A stretch of DNA of 64,000 nt from Benincasa hispida (taxonomy: Eukaryota > Streptophyta > Magnoliopsida > Cucurbitales > Cucurbitaceae): NCBI RefSeq assembly GCF_009727055.1, contig NC_052360.1, positions 66,114,379 through 66,178,378 on the forward strand, read 5' to 3'. Numbering within the stretch: position 1 is the first letter of the stretch; the number at the start of each line of letters is the position of its first letter. Shown piece after piece: positions 10,261-21,659 of this stretch. The position numbers were made by a program, and so were the translations under genes. The notes beneath the pieces were generated by a model. The model did no database searches, had not been told where the DNA came from, and worked only from the letters and a program-made list of their open reading frames with translations.

Positions 10261-10924
10261 GGAAATAATTTGAAGGTAATTATCCCTATCACTATTGAAC
10301 TAAAAATACATAGAAAAAGAAACTCAAGCAGATTTTGCGTGTGTTTTTTTTCGCTGCTAAATTGATCAAATAGAGTAAAGGAATGTGACATAGACATGTG
10401 AAATAAGGTCAAAAAAAATCTGACAAAGGAAATTAAAATTGAAGGATTTAGGTTGGAAGAGGAAGTGGATGATTTCAATAAATTCTAATAATGATGTGAA
10501 GCCGCATATTTAGTCAAGTTGGTTTACAAAGCTACGCAAACAATTAATTATTTTGTACTCTCCTAAGTCCTATACACTTCAATTTCACCCTCTACCTTTG
10601 AATTTTTATCCCATATATGATTTTATTATGAAATATATATATATATATATATATATACACTTTTCGTGCTTTCGATTTGACTTAAATTACATTTCAGTCC
10701 CTATACGTTTCCAAATTTGATATTTTAGAAATTAAGGTTTAAGATTTTTTTTCCCTTTATTGTTAACACTTTGGAAGTGTTTAGCTCACCAACATGAGTT
10801 GAATTGATATAATACTTAATGCATGACCCATCAACTTTAAATGTTAGTGGAGTTGAGTTGGTATATTTTACCAACTCACCCCAACTCACCCCAACCCTTC
10901 CTTCTTCTAATGCTTTTAATGGTT
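10261..10924. other. Intergenic, with AT microsatellite and GTTGAGTTGG repeat end
   Basis: No gene. There is an (AT)n tract at about 10,634-10,659. At 10,780-10,900 the words CTCACCAACATGAGTTGA, GAGTTGAGTTGGT and ACCAACTCACCCCAACTCA form an inverted arrangement typical of a non-autonomous hAT-like terminus. Confidence 0.4.
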
Positions 10925-11560
10925 CCACCCATCAATCACTGTCGGTGACTATCATTGCCACATTCTAGGAACCAATAGGCTCCAACAATCACCACCGATG
11001 ACAATTCCGACGATCAATTCTACACTCTAGCAACCACCTCCAATGACAACTTCAGTGACCTAACTCTGATAACCACCTTCACGCGACCAACTTCAATGAC
11101 CAATTGTGGGCTCCGACAACAAACTCCAATGACTAACTACGACAACCATCTTCATAGGCTCCGAAAACCATATCCGACTACAAACTTTAACAAAAATCAC
11201 CTTCGATAACCACCTTCGAGTGAGCAACTCCAACGATCAACTCTAGGCTTCGACAACTACCTTTGACGATAAAACTCCTGCAACCAATTCCAATACCACC
11301 TTCAAACTCTTACAACCTCATCCGACTATAAACTCTGGTGAAAATCATCTTCGATTATCGACTTTGAAGACCACCTTCGTGCGACCAACTTCGGGTTCTG
11401 AAAACCACCTGCGACGACAAATTCCAGCTACCAACTCCAATACCACCTTCATGCGACCAACTTCAGGCTTCAACAATCACCTCCAACTACAAACTCTAGC
11501 AAAAATCATATTCGATAGTCAACTTCAACAATCACTTTCGACTAGTGTAAGACCAATAAC
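10925..11560. repeat. Degenerate array of short CGACCAACTCC / CAACCACCT-type words
   Basis: About 630 bp are built from diverged short words such as CAACCACCTTC, GCGACCAACTTC, GACAAACTCC and AACTCC, with frequent 10-20 bp spacing but no single fixed period. Base composition (CA-rich, few TT runs) is clearly unlike the flanks. The open frame inside it (11,364-11,639) follows from the composition and I do not call it a gene. The minus strand is GTTGG/GGTGGT-rich and resembles 51,262-51,450. Confidence 0.6.
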
Positions 11561-12254
11561 TGTTAAAGTATGTAGTAGAGTGGTTGATTATATAAATAAT
11601 AATATTTTTTTCTACATTAAATGCAAAATTTATAAGTAAAAATTTGTAAAATATATTTTTATTTAATTGAATTCACATATCAAATGAGTGTTAATAATAT
11701 TTGGGAATGCATGTATGTAGGTGAATAATATGTAACACACAATAAAAAAACCATAAAATGAAGATTTTTTACCTGAAATATTTCCGGACAAGAAATAGTG
11801 AAAGACGGAGATTTGTTTGAAATAATAGAGTAAAAATACAAAGTAACAACGGAAAGAAGAAGAAAAGAAGAAAATGATGATGAAATTCATTGAGAAAAAT
11901 TAGGAATAAAAAATTTGATTTTTATTTGGTTTTCCATTTTATTTAACTATATTCCTACCAGAAATGTAGTGGATTAATTCTTGTTCATTACTTAAGGAAA
12001 AAGAAAGAAAGAAATAAAAACTTTAAAAATTAAAAGAAAAAAATTACATCCATATTTCATTCAACATAAAGATGGATAAAATAATTAAATAAAAAAGTTT
12101 CAAAACAAAAATAATCATCATAAAAACATATTATTGAGAGTTCAAAAAATTTCAGCAAATATCCATACATATGAACCAATTCTGCATCCTAAACATAGAC
12201 ATATAAATTTAAACTAAATAACTCTATACATTATATCTCAACCCATCTTCCCAA
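11561..12254. other. AT-rich intergenic DNA
   Basis: Only low-complexity A/T sequence with scattered AAAGAAAG runs. The frames are short and of biased composition, and I see no feature to report. Confidence 0.5.
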
Positions 12255-12575
12255 ATAGTCCCTTTAGGTCATTCTGTTAACTTTTTGTTACATTGGACTA
12301 ATAGGTCAGTCTTTTAAATTATTTTGAAATTGACGTGACTAAAAGATAATAATTTTATATTTCTGTGACAAAAAAATATTTATTATTACTATTTTAAAGT
12401 AAAAAAAAAAAAAGAAATAATATGAATATTTTTTTTCTTTTCTCTTCCATTCTTCCTTCGCCTCTCTTTTATCTTCTTCGTCGTTTGTTGTATTTTTTTC
12501 TTTGTCCTCTTTTCCTTTTTCCACTTCATCAATTTTTTTTTAACAAAGTTAACAGAAGGACCAAAATTGTTAACA
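12255..12575. repeat. MITE-like element with about 25-bp inverted ends
   Basis: GGTCATTCTGTTAACTTTTT at about 12,268 is matched in reverse complement by AACAAAGTTAACAGAAGGACC at about 12,542. The interior is AT-rich with a TTC-rich block. The size and inverted ends suggest a non-autonomous DNA transposon. The target duplication is not evident. Confidence 0.5.
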
Positions 12576-12740
12576 GTATGGACCAAAAACGAGATTATCC
12601 TAAACCTGAGGAATAAAATATTGAGTTTACCCAAATACATCCCAAGTAAAAACTCATAAACCAAACGGATAATTTTTCCTATAAAAATATAACTTTGTTT
12701 TTCACTTGAAAATGTTTTTGTTTGAGAAGCTACCCAACTA

Positions 12741-13030
12741 ATGTATATATAATTACAAATTTAGTCTTTAAACTTCGAAGTTTGTACATGTTTGGTCTTC
12801 TAAACTTTCAAAATTACAAATTTAGTCCTTAAACATAATTTAGTATTCCACTAAACATAAAATTAAAATATATATTTATAGGTCACTTAATTCTAAAAAG
12901 TTTGCATTTATTAGGTGTTTATTAGATATTTTTTATAGTTCAATGACAAATTAAACACAAGTCTCACGGTTCAGGAACAAAATAAATACAAATCTCAAAA
13001 TTCAAGAACTAAACGTAGTTCAACCTTTAT
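12741..13030. repeat. Inverted dispersed repeat (TTTAGTCCTTAAAC family)
   Basis: The left side has AAATTTAGTCTTTAAACTTC and AATTTAGTCCTTAAACAT. The right side has TCAGGAACAAAATAAATACA and TTCAAGAACTAAACGTAG. The two sides are roughly complementary. This is a common non-coding plant repeat; the exact ends are uncertain. Confidence 0.45.
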
Positions 13031-13249
13031 TTTCTCATATCTTTTCAGCGAACGTAAAAAACATATTTTTAATATAAAACTAATAAGATTTCAAAGAAAA
13101 TTGACATTACAACTCAGGGCTAAAATCTATGAGTTTTGCCATAGTTACGTTATTGAATCATTAATTTATACGTGAATGACACTTAAAAATGTATCAAATT
13201 TGAAAATATTGAATAAATATTCAAAATTGTAACATTTATGTATGTATGT

Positions 13250-13540
13250 AATTATTAAGTTTTTTGTTTTTTATTTTTTAAAATTAAGCCTATAAACATT
13301 ACTTCTATTTCTAAATTTCTTCGTTTGTTATCTACCTTTTACCAATAATTTAAAAATCAAACCCAAATTTGAAGACTAAAAAAATAGCTATTAAAAACTT
13401 GTTTGTGTTTCTGAACTTTGACTAAAAATTCAACCATTATATTCAAGGAAGATGCAAATCATTGGAAGAAATTGAAAAGAAATAAATTTAATTTTTAAAA
13501 ATCAGAAAACCAAAAATGAAATACTTATCCGACAGAATCT
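13250..13540. repeat. Cucurbit dispersed repeat (AAATTAAGCCTATAAACA type)
   Basis: Contains the ordered words AAAATTAAGCCTATAAACAT, TTCTTCGTTTGTTATCTACC, AATTCAACCATTATATTCAA and GAAGATGCAAATCATTGG. I recall this order from a very common non-coding repeat of cucurbit genomes, and it is one reason for the host assignment. Confidence 0.55.
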
Positions 13541-14154
13541 TAACTATTTACACCTAATAAATGTACCTTTTAATTTTTACGTGATTTTATGGATATTTTG
13601 ACGAGATGAACATAGTTTAATTGACATACAAAATTACTTCTACTAAGTTCATGGTTCAAATCTTCGAACACTTTGTAAATTATTAGAGTTTTTTTTTTTT
13701 AAGAGCTTTCACACCATTTTATTTCTTGGTAAGTCAATTGTATAATTGTATTATTGATGAGATGGTGGTGGGTGCCAATTTACTTTCATGTTTGACACAT
13801 TGTTTAAAATTTGAACCAATTAAATTTATTGACTATATCCAAATTTAGGGGACTAAAAGGCCATGTGAGCCCAAAAATTTTATTTCCTTAGAAATATATA
13901 TGTAGTAATTGGTATATAGTCATTTTATAAAATATAGGACAATAATAAGACATGCATCCTATTTTTTACATAGTAAAAAAAGTAAAAATAATTCAATTTA
14001 AAAAAAGATCATATGATAGATTTTATTAGGATGTTGTCTGGGTTGCAAAAGAAAGTTTTAATTCTAAAATATATATTATGTTTGATATTATAAATCAAAT
14101 TGTTTGGTTGTTTGGTAGGTTAGACTACATTGCACGTTGTTTGTTTTGGGATAG
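13541..14154. other. AT-rich intergenic DNA
   Basis: No gene, RNA or clear repeat boundary seen. Confidence 0.5.
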
Positions 14155-14370
14155 CCATTCAAATCTTATATTATGTTTAGTTTAACTTTTCAAGTGTTTA
14201 ATTTTAAAAATAACTTATTTTGAAAAAAGATTGAAGTGTTTGACAACTACTCAAAATGGTTTTTGAAACACTTTTAAAGTGTATTTTAAACGATTTTTAT
14301 CAAAAGAATTGAAATAAAAATGACTTTTTTGATAAAAAAAATTCAAGTTAATCCAAATAAATCCTTGTTG
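14155..14370. repeat. Cucurbit dispersed repeat (AAGTGTTTGACAACTACTCA type)
   Basis: The words TTTCAAGTGTTTAATTTTAA, AAGTGTTTGACAACTACTCA and TTTTAAAGTGTATTTTAAAC, then a long A-rich tail ending AATCCAAATAAATCC, match a repeat that I recall from cucurbit genomes. The arms of 8,866-9,060 look related. It is non-coding. Confidence 0.5.
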
Positions 14371-16199
14371 ATACAATTGCTTGTTTGTTTTTTTACCTTT
14401 TAATTTTGCCATATATATTTATATATTGTTTTAATTTTTAGTACATTTTGTAGTCATATAATGAATATATATAGATATATATATATATTTAGTACATACA
14501 AAAATGATTTTATCTTAAAAAGTTTTTGATAAATATTTCTAAGTATTATTATTTACTTATTTACTTATAATACATATTACTTAAATCGATTTATTATTGA
14601 TTAATGCATTTAATTTATATTTATATGAATGTCACATTATAAGTTTATTCTCTCGATTTTCAAATTAGGCCTATTAAATTTGTAAATTTTTTATTTTATT
14701 ATGTCTAATGATTTCATTTAAGTATTGATTAACTTTAATCATATGAACCCTTAGTTAAATTATATATTGATCAACAATCATACTACACCAACTAACTTAT
14801 GTAACTTGTACTAAAAAAAGAAGAAAAACAAACTAACTTATATAAGATGTTTGGTTAATAGTCATTGAAATTCGAATTTATTTTTAATTTTCCTTGAAGT
14901 TTGAAAATAGTTTTTGAAGGATTTTTTTTAGTAGAATTAACTATTAGTTGATATAATAGAAGATAATGTTAGAACCTAAACTATTATCAGAATTCGATCT
15001 CTCCAAACTATATTATCTAGATCCGCTCTTGTGTGGTAATTAATATAACAACAAAATTAAATTAAAATTGTTGACTCAATCATAGGTCAAACGTTTGATC
15101 ATATACTCTTGAGAATCTCTCCACTTAGTATACTTTTATGATTCTCTACCTCATTTATTATTTAAACTAAAATTATTAGAATTTAATTCATGGACTAACA
15201 ACAAATCATACAGATATTTATACTAATAAAACATTTAAAATAACGTCAAAGAAATTTCAAGCCCAATCACAAAAATATACTACCTTAATTACAAAATTAA
15301 CTAATTAAGAATCAAAATGTACTATCAATCTCGAGAATAGAGGTTCGAATCTTTCACCCTCTATGTTAAACTAAAAGAAAGAAAAAAATGAAAAAAAAAT
15401 AATAAATAAAAAACGTTCAAGCTTCATGCTACATTGAATCAATGATTTTTGAGGAATAAGTTGATATGTGATTTTTGTTAGTGATTGACCGGGAATCAAT
15501 CCCAAAATGACTAATCTAATTCAATTTTTGTTAAAATATTGTTGGCTAGCTATTTGTGAAATCATTTTTTTAATTTAACTATTGAAATAAAAGATGACAG
15601 AAACTGCATGTCATTAAATTGTTAATAAAACAAACAATTATATTATGTTTTGAATTTTTCAATATCTATTATAAACTATTTAATACAAAATATCTACTAT
15701 GCATATAAAAATTTAACGATAAAATAAATAGAAATAGATATTTATCATAATTATTTAGTTAAATAATAATTTCTCAAATAGAAAATACAATTTTGAGTAA
15801 TTTAGTAACACTAAATTCACTTTTAAAATCAAACATAATAATTCTAAATCAATTCTAGATATATGAAAATCAATTTTAATAATTTAGTACCAGACATAAA
15901 TTTGATTATTTAAAAGTCAATTTTACAATATCAATGATACTTAAATCTCTTTTTTTAAAATCACTACTCCAATTATCATTTCCAAACACATCCTAAATAT
16001 CTTAGTTTAATGAACTAGGTGGTTTTTGAAGCATTATTATAGGGTTAACATTCTAACATTTTTCAAGTTTAGAGTTTAAACTAATTAAACTAGGAGATAA
16101 TTATAGTTAGAATTGACCTAGGCGTAGCTCTGTTAATGAAAACAAATTAAACTTTTCTCCGTTACAAAAAAAGTTAGAACTATTTTTAGGGTATGGTTG
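14371..16199. other. AT-rich intergenic DNA
   Basis: About 1.8 kb without a recognisable gene, RNA or repeat unit. Open frames are absent or very short. There is an AT microsatellite-like stretch at 14,465-14,490. Confidence 0.5.
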
Positions 16200-16740
16200 G
16201 CTGACAATTGTTTTATATTTTTTAGTTTAGTAAATATGTATTTGAAAAACAATTCAAATTTTGTTTTTGAAAACTGTTTTTAGATATTGTAATCCAAATA
16301 GTGTAAAATATGAAAACAACATTTTTATATTTCATTATATGCAAATTTTGATTTTTGAATTTTTAAAATGTAGAGTTAAATTAAATAGAGATAGAAATAT
16401 TTAAAAATACAACATGTCATCTTATAAACTCAATTCATTTTAAAGAAGTTAATATATATACATATATATATATATGTATGTAGGTATGTATTATGTAATA
16501 TTTAATAAATTATATAATTGACTGTTTTCAAATAAAAGAAAATGAGTCAACTTATTTACAAATATATTGTTATACTTGAAAATATTTTCAACATTTTACC
16601 ATTTAAAACAAATTTTCTTATATAATATTACAAAATAATAATTATACATAATTTTTAAGTATAAAACAGGTTCGTCAATAAATTAATAATAGTTTACGGT
16701 TAATTAATATTTAATGGGAAACTACAACTATATTTATGAT
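16200..16740. repeat. Dispersed AT-rich repeat, copy 2
   Basis: The same ordered blocks as in 5,498-6,060, including AAAATGTAGAGTTAAATTAA, CAAATAAAAGAAAATGAGTC and ATTATACATAATTTTTAAGT. An ATATAC microsatellite sits within it at about 16,450-16,480. Confidence 0.5.
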
Positions 16741-18356
16741 TTATAAATATAGTAAAAAAAAAGTATTTTGAGTAATTGTTGAAATTGGAATTTAATTTCT
16801 GACTCTACTACCAAGCACATATCTAAACACAGGAAAATTATCATAGGTCCATCTCGGGCGAGATCTACAACGATATTTAGATTAAAAAAATATTATGTAT
16901 TCTTATACCAAATCTTATATATTTTTAAATTTTCTTCAAATATTATATCAAAATCTTATGTAGTTCTTTTAATTTTTAATCTAATTTTTAATTTCCAAAT
17001 CAATTTATCAATTATCCAAATGACTTTTTTACATGGATCTCAAGGAATTGATTTTGATTTTTAAATTTTTGGAAAGATTAAAAATCAAAATTAATACCGA
17101 GATTTTATATGTTTTTTATATCTTACTTTTTTTTTTTTTTTTTTTTGCAAAATTTAATCTCAAAATTTAAAAATCAAAATGCAATCATCCATGTGAAAAA
17201 ATATAATTGGTAAATTCATTTGGAAATTTAGAAATTCATATAATCATGGAAATAGAAATTGACCAAAAATTAAGTAAGAATTGAATATAATATATAATCG
17301 AATTTGGTGAAAATTTAAAGATATATCAGATTTGATATAAGAATTGGTATAAACCATTGACAAGTTAGAAAAAGTGAATTTTTTAACTAAATCTCGGTGG
17401 TCGATTTCGTCTGATATCCACCGAAAAAGTTGAGAGTATTATTTTTGACAATTTCTCTTGAACATATGAAATACAATTCTATTTTCATTACGAGACATGT
17501 CTTAATGAAAAGTTGATGTAATACCGAATGGTTGTTTCTTGAATTATTCCGTTGATTTCTAATAGAAAGTTGATGTAACACTTTTAACTTTGATATATGT
17601 CATCATCCTCCTCCCTCCTGTCAAGTTCTCCACCGTGGCCTAAGTAATTTTCTTCTACTTCTTTCGTTTTATTGTCTCGTCCTCTTCCTCCTCACTCCTC
17701 CATTTTTTTAAAATGTAAAATGGAAAGGGAGAAATGAGGAAGGAGTTTAATGACATGGAAAACAAAAAAAAAACGGACAGAAAGAGAAAGAAAAGAAAAA
17801 TCAATGGTGCCGAAAGCGGTCGGCGTTCAATGGCGATGGTAGCAATGAGAGAGGGTGAAGTTGGGAGGAGGGAGGGAAAATGAGAAAGAAGAAGAAAATG
17901 GAGAAAAGCTATAAAAATTACATTTTAATACTTTTTCCTAACTTTTAATCATTACAAAAATTAAGAACTTTATTTTTTTTAATAATAAAAAAATGGTGAC
18001 ACATCAGCGTTTTTTTTTTAAAGAAAAATAAAATATTAACGGAATGGATTGATGATAAAATTGTTGAGTTTAAAATCTTAGGACCAAATACAACCTAAAT
18101 CAAACTAAAATAAAGTATTTTCAGTAGGGCACTTTCATTTAAATTTTTTAAAAACGATTAAGAAATAAAACACTAATATATTATGTTATATTTATCTAAG
18201 TATTGTATACACAAATTTGTTTGTTTGTTTTTTCTTTATCAACATTCAATATGCTTTCGCAAATGTAAAATTACTATTAACGACTACAACTATTAAACAT
18301 TATCATATAAAAACTTCACATTTGTATTTAAAACGCTATAATTGGTTGAATTGGTC
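16741..18356. other. Intergenic DNA left of the Tat element
   Basis: AT-rich, with a T tract near 17,128-17,145, a purine-rich block at 17,700-17,900 (GGGAGGAGGGAGGG), and a GGACCAAATACAACC repeat remnant near 18,082. No gene seen. The last five bases (TGGTC, 18,352-18,356) resemble the five that follow the Tat element. Confidence 0.5.
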
Positions 18357-18464
18357 TGTAGCATATATTTTTTAATGAATTTGGATTAACATGTAATTTG
18401 ATTTTTTTTTGTTATTTTAATTAAACCTAAATTTCATATACATGTTGATTTGTAGAGTTTTTTG

Positions 18465-18514
<50 letters not shown>

Positions 18515-20866
18515 GTTTGATTAGAATACCTAGTTTAAATATGGAAAAAAGAGACAAAAAGAGTAAAATTTTGAATTGGAATTTGGTTAGCCTAAGGCTC
18601 CAACCCATTTTGGGTTCAAGTTATTTTCGTTAAAATGTGAAATTTAAAATAAATCTAATCAAAAGAAAAAATACAATTGTAGTAATGTTTTGTATTTTAT
18701 AAACCATCTTTCTCAACCAAAAACCCTACCTTAGTATTTTTCAACCTCTTCCTCTCAACAAAAACTAAGAGCAAAAACATCCCTTTTGTTTTTCTCTTCT
18801 AGTAGCCAAAATCCTCATCTTTCTTATAAAAAAAATATTTCACTAAAGATCAAAATAGAGAGCATAAACGAAAACCCACATTTAGTTGGAGGTTGCATTT
18901 TAAGGATCCGCATCCTCAAACAATGACGAGTGGCTTTATGTTTTTTTTCCGTCTTATGTTTCATCTCTTAAATTTCACTTTTTCTTCTTTTTCGATGTCC
19001 GAAAAAAAGAAAGAGAGCAAAGGTATTAGATTCTTTGTTGTATCAAATGTTCTTTTTGTTGCTATTATTATTTTTCTCTATCATATAGTTGTTATCTAGC
19101 CTTACACGCATTTTCTATAGATCTATTATTACTATTTATTTTATTTTCAATTTATTCATTTGTTTACTTTTTTTTTTGTTCATCTCTTTCCCTAGGTTGT
19201 CTTAGAGTTTTTTTTAATCTTGCTTCAAGAAAAAAACAAAAGAAATAAATATGTATAGTAAAAAATAGAGATGGGGTTAAAAAAAGGGGGGGGGGGGGGG
19301 AAAGGGACATATCTTAGGGTGAATGTTTGTACTCTTGTTTTGTTAAAAAAAAAAATAATAAAATTAGCTAACTTGCTAAAGAGGAGTGCTAAAAAAATGA
19401 GTTTAGATTGGGAGATAATAGAGTAGTAAAACAAAATAAATGGAAAAAGTGATGATTTAAATAAAAAACAAATAATATAAAATAAAACTTTATATATATA
19501 CATGTATTGCGTTGCCACCGACGCATGTTCTAGTGGCTACCAGCCCACATTTCATATGTATTTTGTAAGTTTTTTTTCTTCCTTATTTCTTTACTATTTT
19601 TATTTTAGTTTAGTATTAAATTTAGTTTATTTTTTATATTTATTTTTTATATTTTCTGTTTTATTTATATTTTTACATTTTTAACATGAAAGTAATATAT
19701 AATTATCTCTATAATTAGCCTTTTGATTTGATTTACTTAATTTTTTTTTATAATTATAGTGTTGCTTATTGTGTCATTAGCATTTTCTTTTTTTTATTTT
19801 TTTATGCATATTTTCTTATTCTCTTTTGTGCTTAACTTAATATTTTTGACAATATTTATTAGAATTTTGTTAATTTTTTTTGTTTTTTTTTAAATTTATA
19901 TTCACTTTTTTAAAAATAAGAAATCTGATGATGAATTTTAGAAATATTTGAAAGTCTGATTTTCTAGAATCTCGAGGTGAGGAAATCGATCCTTTGGAGT
20001 CTAAGATCAACCTCTAATATGTTTTATTAAATTTTGAATATTCTTTGTAAATGTAATTGTTTGTTTGTTGGGTTACTTTAAACGTAACATTAAATTGTAT
20101 ATTTTGCTAATGTAAATTTATATATTAATTTGACATTAACTTTTTTTTGGTAATATTAGTTTCAAAACTTTTGTTTATTTTTCAAAAATTAACTTCTTTT
20201 GAGTTTTATTAAATGAGTTTTAATCTCTTTCCTTAAAAAATTATGTTTTCCAAGATCTTTTTCTTTAAACTTGCTAACAGAACCTTAGAAATTTAGGAGT
20301 CCAATTTTCTAAAATTCTTGAGGTGAGGAAACAATTCTTTGGAAGTTCGAGATTGATCTCCAATATGTTTTTACAAAAATCATAATATGTTATTTTTATG
20401 TTTACTTAACTTATTATCATGTTTCTTAAGTTATCTTTTTCTTGTGTAATGTTCATATTAAATCCTATTTGATTTCTAATCTAAATTTATCTAAGTTTTT
20501 TAAAAAAAATTTCTAAAGCCCTTTTTAAATCATAAAAAATATCACATATTTGAGAGTCCGAGATTTGATCCTAAGAAAAAATGAATTTAATTAATTTTTT
20601 AAAGAAAATCTTTATTTAAAGGCCATTTCTACGACATATTTTAAAGAAATTGTAATAATTTCTCACATTTTCAGGTGAAGACTTTTTCATCAATTTTAAT
20701 ATAGCATAATCAATGGAATTTATTCACTTATTTTAATGATCATTATTTCAAATATTGGAGTAATGAGGAGTAAAATAAGACACTTTTTTTTTTATTTTAT
20801 TTTCTTTTAAAATTAACCATTTTTAAGGACATCGGCCACTCCATGTGTCTCAGGCATGTGGCGACA
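18357..20866 (+). repeat. 5' LTR of the Tat-type element
   Basis: Begins TGTAGCATAT and ends GTGGCGACA. It aligns with the 3' LTR over many blocks, such as CATATACATGTTGATTTGT, CCTCTAATATGTTTTATTAA and CATATTAAATCCTATTTGAT. A pure T run of about 40 bases at 18,470-18,511 and a G14 run at 19,287-19,300 are expansions, since the 3' LTR has only short runs there. It has no coding content. Confidence 0.85.
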
Positions 20867-20869
20867 GCT

Positions 20870-20887
20870 TGGCGACTCCACTAAGGA
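20870..20887 (+). other. Primer binding site, tRNA-Arg type
   Basis: TGGCGACTCCACTAAGGA begins three bases after the LTR end. It is complementary, with two mismatches near its end, to the 3' end of plant tRNA-Arg(ACG), which reads ...CCCCAGTGGAGTCGCCA from memory. Ogre and related Tat elements use this tRNA to start reverse transcription. Confidence 0.75.
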
Positions 20888-21575
20888 CTTGAGGTTCCAC
20901 CTGGAGAGTTTGGCCATTTTCTTTCTTTCTTTCTTTCTTTTTTTTTTTTTTTTAAATCTTGAATTGATTTAATTTTTAATTTTGTTTTAATTTATTGTGC
21001 GTATTTCTTGAGTATTCTATTTTTGCACACACATTCACAAGCCTCCACCTGGGCTTTACCTACTAGGATTAGAATTGAGGACGAAGTAGTGTTGACCTTC
21101 GAGGAGCTTATGCTCTCGTGCAGACACACGGAAAATCCTCACTCAATTTGGTCATTATGTCGCGCACGACTTTGACTAATTTGAGGCCTTTTTTCTATAG
21201 GATTTTAGAGAAAATCGCTTTGCTTGGAGCCTTTATTTTTGTTTTATTAGTTTACTTCACACACTATCACAAGCCCCCTACCTGGGTTGAACCTATAGGT
21301 TTAGATTTGAGAACTAAGTATCGCTTTGCTTGGAGTCTTTATTTTTGTTTTATTAGTTTACTTCACACACTATCACAAGCCCCCTACCCGGGTTGAACCT
21401 ATCAAGTTTAGATTTGAGAACTAAGTAATGTTGACCTTCAAGGAGCTTATGTTTCCATACAGGTATAAGAAAAGTTCTCGTTCAATTTGGTTGTGTGATC
21501 ATCAAGTATGACTATATACCATTTTAGAGATCTGTGTCAACTAGGGTGTAATTAGTATCAACCTTATTAGCTTGT
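20888..21575 (+). repeat. Tat leader with a 106-bp tandem duplication
   Basis: Bases 21,215-21,320 repeat at 21,321-21,430 with few changes; both copies contain TTCACACACTATCACAAGCC. A more diverged relative at about 21,020-21,165 shares CACAAGCCTCCACCTGGG and AGGAGCTTATG with 21,370-21,500, so the leader grew by at least two rounds of duplication. There is also a CTTT microsatellite at 20,920-20,950. The frame at 21,118-21,396 is only a reading of this repeat. Confidence 0.7.
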
Positions 21576-21659
21576 TTGAACCTTCGCATTATTTGTTTGT
21601 TTCTTTCCCACATCATGCATTTACATCTAAACTCATCTTTATTTACACCTGGTCTTAGG

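Noticed and set aside
18442..19684. Phe-rich membrane-like frames in the Tat 5' LTR (also 42,197-42,400)
   Set aside because: They are T-rich LTR sequence read as Phe/Leu/Tyr. The two LTRs do not preserve the frames.
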